Shown here in pieces: positions 5,264 to 8,932 of a stretch of DNA of 8,932 bases (positions are counted from its first letter, which is position 1; every line of letters begins with the position of its first letter). Under the pieces are notes generated by a model, which saw only the letters and a list, made by a program, of their open reading frames with translations, did not search any database and had not been told where the DNA came from. The stretch spans positions 1 through 8,932 of the forward strand of contig JAJRCO010000227.1 in assembly GCA_028678905.1 (NCBI GenBank). The letters are read 5' to 3'. The translations under genes were made by a program, and so were the position numbers. The stretch is from Methanomicrobiales archaeon (GTDB lineage: Archaea; Halobacteriota; Methanomicrobia; Methanomicrobiales; JACTUA01).

Positions 5264-6580
5264 ATGACCCGCGGGGATAACAAATTCGGTACAGGGGATC
5301 TTGACCGCCTGGAGCAATCCCTGCGGAACCTCTCCCTGCCTTCTCCGCTGCAGCGCCTGGTCGAATCGTACATCGAAAAGAAAACGGGGAAGCAGTGGAA
5401 CGACCCGGTGGTGCTGGAACGGATCCGTGCCGCCATCGTGGCCCAGAAGAGAGAGTACTGGAGAGAGGGGACACAGCGCCAGATAGAGTACCGCACCGGA
5501 TACAGTGTGCTTGCCTATCTGACCTACCAGATGCCAGTTTTTTTTGCCCAGTTTCAGCATCTCCTCCTCTTCCTGGCCCGGGACGGACTTCTGAAAGAGG
5601 ATATCGGGGTCCTGGACGTAGGTTCAGGACCCGGGGTGATCTCGCTTGCGGTCATCGACTTCTTCCGCCGAATAGGGAAGGGTGCTGCCACCCTCCACGC
5701 AGTGGAGGCATCGGATGAGCATCGTGAAGCATACCAGTTCCTCGTCCCCGCTTTTGCGAAGGAAGCCCCGGGAATGCGCATCGAACCGCCGATACGGGCA
5801 GACCTGGCCACAATTCCCCCGGAGTCCCTGCCTCCGGCGATGGATCTATTGGTCTTTTCCAATGTGCTGAACGAAATCCCTTCCGCGACGGTTGAAGAAC
5901 GGGCTGCGATCCTCCGTCGCTATACATCCGCTCTTGGCGACGATGGCACCCTGGTCCTGGTCGAACCCGCGGATCTGGCCAATTCCACCCTATTGCGCAG
6001 GGTCTCCCTGGCCGCGTCTGCGGGCAGCGACGCCCTAACCCTGTATGCTCCCTGCACCTTCCTCTGGGGAAGGCAGTGCGCAACCGATCGCTGTTGGAGC
6101 TTTGCTGAGTACGGGGAGATCCATCCCCCCGAAACCATGCAGGCCCTTTCCCAGGGTACCGAGGGCTACCGTTTCTACAATACCGACGTAAAGGCAAGTT
6201 TTGCTTTGTTCAGGAAAGACGGCCGGACCCGCTGCCCGAACCGGATCGGCCGGGGGTCACGAGTCCTGCCCTTTGCCCAGCTCCCCCGCCACCTTGGGAA
6301 GGTAATCAGTGTGATGGCCACGGTAATGTCCGGGGATATCGGAGACGCCACGTACCGGGTCACCCTGGTATGCGACGGAACATCGGTTAAACCCGTTTAT
6401 GCCATCATTCCCCGCTATCTGAAGGGCCGGTCAGGAAAGTATCTGGAGAAAGCACGGTATGGGGATGTGCTGGAGTTTAGGGAAGTCCTGGTCAGGTATA
6501 ATCAGGCCCATGACGCATTCAATCTCCTGGTGACCGGTAGGAGCAGGATTCTGCCCTTCTCATCCCGGACCGGGAACTGA
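5264..6580 (+). CDS. Rsm22-like small-ribosomal-subunit factor with SAM-methyltransferase fold
   Basis: 438 residues. An N-terminal helical part (about 1-110) is followed by the methyltransferase fold: motif I VLDVGSGPGVISLAV (116-130), acidic strand LHAVEAS (144-150), DLLVFSNVLNEIP (194-206) and GTLVLVEPA (228-236). Next comes APCTFLWGRQCATDRCWSF with cysteines 264, 272 and 277, and C324 downstream. These match the four-cysteine Fe-S cluster region of Rsm22/METTL17, which binds the small ribosomal subunit; methyl transfer is unproven in that family. Residues about 340-430 look like an added OB-like domain (GDVLEFREVLVRYNQAHDAF). ATG 5264 is chosen because GGGTGA (5254-5259) precedes it by four bases; GTG 5252 is also possible and would overlap znuB. 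Tight linkage suggests co-transcription with the metal importer. The fold is sure, the exact role less so. Confidence 0.83.
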   Translation: MTRGDNKFGTGDLDRLEQSLRNLSLPSPLQRLVESYIEKKTGKQWNDPVVLERIRAAIVAQKREYWREGTQRQIEYRTGYSVLAYLTYQMPVFFAQFQHLLLFLARDGLLKEDIGVLDVGSGPGVISLAVIDFFRRIGKGAATLHAVEASDEHREAYQFLVPAFAKEAPGMRIEPPIRADLATIPPESLPPAMDLLVFSNVLNEIPSATVEERAAILRRYTSALGDDGTLVLVEPADLANSTLLRRVSLAASAGSDALTLYAPCTFLWGRQCATDRCWSFAEYGEIHPPETMQALSQGTEGYRFYNTDVKASFALFRKDGRTRCPNRIGRGSRVLPFAQLPRHLGKVISVMATVMSGDIGDATYRVTLVCDGTSVKPVYAIIPRYLKGRSGKYLEKARYGDVLEFREVLVRYNQAHDAFNLLVTGRSRILPFSSRTGN

Positions 6581-6600
6581 AAGAGAAAAGTCCAATAAAT

Positions 6601-6636
6601 ATCTTTCGTCCATTATCCGCCCAAATTCTTTATTCC
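6601..6636 (+). terminator. T-rich tract after the Rsm22-like gene, possible transcription terminator
   Basis: Short T-rich clusters (TCTTT at 6602-6606 and TTCTTTATT at 6626-6634) lie 20-55 bases after the stop codon. Archaeal termination needs T-rich non-template sequence rather than a hairpin, and none of note is present. The runs are short, so this is only a candidate. The remainder of 6581-6741 is AT-rich compared with the genes around it and holds no gene that I can support, only the promoter described next. Confidence 0.25.
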
Positions 6637-6682
6637 GATGGCAGAAGAAAGGTAATAATGACGCTGATTCAGGAAAAAGGGC

Positions 6683-6733
6683 AAATATAAACAGTATTAT
6701 AGGGAGAACACCTAATCACTGTACAATGGAGGT
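6683..6733 (+). promoter_or_regulatory. Promoter and ribosome binding site of the vWA-PP2C-kinase unit
   Basis: AAATATAAA (6683-6691) fits an archaeal TATA box and would start RNA near 6712, about 30 bases before the start codon. A second AT-rich box, GTATTATA (6694-6701), is an alternative. GGAGGT at 6728-6733 is a strong Shine-Dalgarno sequence, eight bases before GTG 6742, and decides that start. Confidence 0.5.
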
Positions 6734-6741
6734 AGGATATC

Positions 6742-7458
6742 GTGGCAACGGAAATACCCGTTCCTGATGGCCAGGTGACCAAAAGAACCCTGAATTTCTT
6801 CTGGCTGACGGATTGTTCGGCGTCCATGGGGGGCAAGAAGATCGCCACCCTGAATCAGGCGATCCGTGAGGCGCTGCCCCTCATCCAGAAAGCGGTGGAA
6901 TCACATCCTCAGGTCCAGATCATGATGAGCGCAATAAAGTTCTCGGACGAGGCGGAGTGGCATATCGGCCCGGAGGCTGTTCCTCTCGAACGATTTGTCT
7001 GGAGCGAGCTGTCTTCCGATGGGCTCACCGCAACGGCGAAAGCGCTACGCATGCTTGGGCAGGCGCTCTCCATCGAGAGGATGCCCCGCCGGGGATTTCC
7101 ACCGGTCTGTATCCTGATCTCGGATGGATTCAGCACAGACCCCGAGGAAGAGTATAACGGCGCCATCGCCGAGCTGAACAAGCTTCCCTGGGGCATGAAG
7201 GCGATCCGGCTGGCCATCGCCCTGGGCGAGGAGACCGAATATAACGAAAAGGAACTCCTGAAATTTGTCAACCAGCCCGGTGTCGGTCTCCTGAAGGCAC
7301 ACAACGCAGAGGAACTCCTCACCTACATCAAATGGGCATCCACCGAAGCGACTCTGAGTTCCTCGCGGAGCAAGAGCAAGGATCTCCGGGACGATACCTC
7401 CAACGTTGTGCTCTCCACCCCGCCCCCTACCATCACCTCCAGCACAGAACCGTTCTAG
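6742..7458 (+). CDS. TerY-like von Willebrand factor A domain protein
   Basis: 238 residues forming one vWA domain with a short low-complexity tail. The metal-ion-dependent adhesion site is complete: DCSASMGG gives D24, S26 and S28; GLTATAKAL supplies the threonine (T96 or T98); LISDGFSTD gives D128. No signal peptide or membrane segment is seen, so it should act in the cytoplasm, as TerY proteins do. The tail (about 203-238) is rich in Ser, Thr and Pro and could be a target of the neighbouring kinase. TerY proteins are associated with tellurite/stress operons and, with PP2C and a kinase, form the TerY-P triad. It is the first gene of such a triad here: its own promoter and strong ribosome binding site lie upstream and the phosphatase gene starts within about ten bases. 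In E. coli the counterpart is YegL. Confidence 0.88.
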   Translation: MATEIPVPDGQVTKRTLNFFWLTDCSASMGGKKIATLNQAIREALPLIQKAVESHPQVQIMMSAIKFSDEAEWHIGPEAVPLERFVWSELSSDGLTATAKALRMLGQALSIERMPRRGFPPVCILISDGFSTDPEEEYNGAIAELNKLPWGMKAIRLAIALGEETEYNEKELLKFVNQPGVGLLKAHNAEELLTYIKWASTEATLSSSRSKSKDLRDDTSNVVLSTPPPTITSSTEPF

Positions 7459-7468
7459 GATGACGAAC

Positions 7469-8374
7469 ATGGATTGTGCTGGCCTTCCCCCCGTTCACGG
7501 GGCTGATCTGGGCTGGGCTTTTGGATGCAGCCGAAGAGGGGCCTCCCATCTGCGGAAAGGGAAACCCTGCCAGGACGCCTACGCCTTGTGGTCCGGAAAT
7601 GCCCAGGAATTCCCCCATCTGATCGCGGCAGTAGCAGACGGTCATGGTGACAGCCTTCACGACCTGAGCCAGATCGGCGCATCGCTGGCCACTCAAGTGG
7701 CCGTGCAGGAACTCCTGGCTATCAACACTGGAGAACGAAAGGAAACGGAGGGAGAATTTTCCCGCACCTTCCCCTACCGGGTGACGGAGAGATGGCGTTC
7801 CTGCGTGGAGGCGGATGCGGTCCGCCGCGTGGGTGCACCGGCACAGGATGCGGAGAAGGATTCTCTAATCCGGCGCTACGGGACCACGCTTCTTGCCGCA
7901 CGGGTGTCCGCCTCCTCCATCCTCCTGAGTCAGATCGGAGATGGGGACATCGTTTTGCTCGGCTCCGATGCCCGTTTATCCTACCCTCTCGCGACGGAAC
8001 AAGACCTGATCGGACTATCCACCTATTCCCTGGCCTCCCGCAACGCCATCTCTCTCTGGAAAACCGCTGTCCTTCCCCGTGGCGGAGGAGGGCTCCTTCT
8101 GCTCGCAAGTGACGGGTTATCCGATTCCTTCGGGGGATCGGATCACCCGGAGTTCCAGCGTTTCGTGCACAGTCTCCGGGAGCGGATCGATGAATACGGG
8201 ATCGGAAAGGTGGCGAGTTCCCTCCCCAGTTGGCTTTCCCAGTTTTCAGAACGGGGAAGCGGCGACGATATCACCCTGGTGCTGGCGGATATCCTCCCCT
8301 CCCCTGACGAAGAAGAGACGGAGAAGACCGGAACAGAGGACACCGATGACGCTCGAGACGGGACAGAAGATTAA
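7469..8374 (+). CDS. PP2C-family protein serine/threonine phosphatase
   Basis: 301 residues. The PP2C motifs appear in order: PCQDAY (33-38, the first metal aspartate), VADGHGD (55-61), YGTTLLAARV (137-146), QIGDGDIVLLG (155-165), LASDGLSDSF (212-221) and GSGDDITLVLADI (263-275). All metal-binding aspartates seem to be kept, so an active Mn/Mg-dependent phosphatase is expected. The last 20 residues or so are very acidic (EEETEKTGTEDTDDARDGTE). ATG 7469 is preferred because AGGA (7457-7460) lies eight bases before it; ATG 7460 is equally in frame but has no such site. It follows the vWA stop almost directly and its 3' end overlaps the kinase gene by 29 bases, so all three are probably translated from one mRNA. 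In the TerY-P triad this enzyme would reverse the kinase reaction. E. coli counterpart: YegK. Confidence 0.92.
   Translation: MDCAGLPPVHGADLGWAFGCSRRGASHLRKGKPCQDAYALWSGNAQEFPHLIAAVADGHGDSLHDLSQIGASLATQVAVQELLAINTGERKETEGEFSRTFPYRVTERWRSCVEADAVRRVGAPAQDAEKDSLIRRYGTTLLAARVSASSILLSQIGDGDIVLLGSDARLSYPLATEQDLIGLSTYSLASRNAISLWKTAVLPRGGGGLLLLASDGLSDSFGGSDHPEFQRFVHSLRERIDEYGIGKVASSLPSWLSQFSERGSGDDITLVLADILPSPDEEETEKTGTEDTDDARDGTED
8336..8340 (+). promoter_or_regulatory. Ribosome binding site for the kinase, inside the phosphatase gene
   Basis: GAGGA at 8336-8340 lies five bases before ATG 8346. It supports that start, which makes the kinase gene overlap the end of the phosphatase gene by 29 bases in another frame. 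Confidence 0.45.
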
Positions 8375-8932
8375 GGGAGAAAACCAGAATTCCACCTTCA
8401 CGGTGAAGAAAAAACTGGGGGAGGGGACCCAGGGGGAGGTATACCTGGTGGAGGGGGCCGGGGGGGAATTTGCCTGTAAGTGGTACAAACCAGGTCAGGC
8501 GACCGAAGCACAAAAATCATCCATCCGAGCCCTGGTGAGAAGCGGTCCCCCCCGTGGACCGGCAGGAAACCGGTTCATCTGGCCGCTGGATCTGGTGACC
8601 GCGACAGGATCACCCTTATTTGGGTACACTATGCGCTTGATCGACACCTCCCGGTTCGCTACCCTCGGAGAGGTTCAGGCGCACACCAAGCCGGTTCCCT
8701 CTTTTTCAGCTCTGTGCACGATCTCATACCAGCTCGCGAACAGTTACCGGGCCCTGCATCTGAATGGATACTGCTACCGCGATATCGCCGATGGCAATCT
8801 GATGTTTGACCCTCGGACCGGGGATGTGCTCATCTGCGATAATGACAATGTCGGAGTAAACCGGCAGTCTCAGAGCCAGATCTCGGGGACCATGGAGTAC
8901 ATGGCGCCGGAACTGGTCCGTGGAGAGAAGGA
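8346..8932 (+). CDS. Eukaryotic-like Ser/Thr protein kinase with altered catalytic loop, N-terminal part (3' end outside the window)
   Basis: 195 codons are open from ATG 8346 to the window end. The glycine loop is LGEGTQGEVYLV (24-35) and the ATP lysine is K45 in FACKWYKP. The catalytic loop is YRDIADGNLMFD: D146 and N151 are kept, the usual His of HRD is Tyr, and the usual Lys two after the Asp is Ala. The metal-binding DFG is replaced by DND (165-167, in ICDNDNVG). GTMEYMAPE (181-189) is the end of the activation segment. Both catalytic aspartates remain, so activity is plausible. Variant loops of this kind are what I recall from TerY-P/YegI kinases, in keeping with the upstream vWA and PP2C genes. 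Family members often carry C-terminal DNA-binding or zinc modules; whether this one does cannot be seen. The start is supported by GAGGA five bases upstream. Confidence 0.88.
   Translation, partial: MTLETGQKIKGENQNSTFTVKKKLGEGTQGEVYLVEGAGGEFACKWYKPGQATEAQKSSIRALVRSGPPRGPAGNRFIWPLDLVTATGSPLFGYTMRLIDTSRFATLGEVQAHTKPVPSFSALCTISYQLANSYRALHLNGYCYRDIADGNLMFDPRTGDVLICDNDNVGVNRQSQSQISGTMEYMAPELVRGEK

Noticed and set aside
6638..6690. Tiny open frames of 5 and 10 codons before the vWA gene
   Set aside because: Too short, weakly supported starts, and the second ends within the TATA box of the following unit.

Overview
The window looks like a GC-rich (by eye roughly 55-60 %) methanogenic euryarchaeon, most plausibly of the Methanomicrobiales or a near relative. 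The reasons are an archaeal-type adenylate kinase next to a DUF106 membrane insertase and an archaeal-type cytidylate kinase, AT-rich TATA-like boxes at about the archaeal distance from starts, a gene that appears leaderless, and an Rsm22-type protein of the archaeal kind. The genus is not claimed. All genes read on the + strand.

Layout. Positions 1-297 hold the 3' end of a LigD-type 3'-phosphoesterase gene (DNA end repair). A gene-free stretch of 230 bases with two small hairpins and an imperfect direct repeat follows (298-527). Then comes a tight housekeeping cluster: adenylate kinase (528-1097), DUF106/EMC3-like membrane insertase (1101-1694) and cytidylate kinase (1694-2221). This is the distal part of the classical archaeal secY gene neighbourhood, here without secY and without rpl34e.

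Positions 2222-2391 hold no gene. They contain a TATA-like palindrome, an unusually strong set of consecutive and mutually exclusive hairpins (2241-2336; candidate structured RNA), and then a promoter placed so that the next mRNA would be leaderless. That promoter would serve a metal-uptake operon: a DtxR/MntR-like regulator (2392-2847), a substrate-binding lipoprotein (2844-3680), an ATPase (3683-4447) and a membrane permease (4444-5259) of the zinc/manganese ABC family, followed with overlap or near-overlap by an Rsm22-like methyltransferase-fold ribosome factor carrying a probable Fe-S cysteine set and a C-terminal OB-like domain (5264-6580). The regulator probably senses metal and controls import; the ribosome factor is likely co-transcribed.

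After an AT-rich gap with a TATA box and a strong ribosome binding site (6581-6741), a second functional unit starts: a TerY-like vWA protein (6742-7458), a PP2C phosphatase (7469-8374) and a eukaryotic-like protein kinase with an altered catalytic loop (8346 to the window end). This order matches the TerY-P triad (related to E. coli yegL-yegK-yegI), a phosphorylation switch linked to stress response and antiviral defence. It is the most interesting accessory system here. Its kinase is cut by the window end, so the kinase C-terminal region and any further partner genes are not visible.
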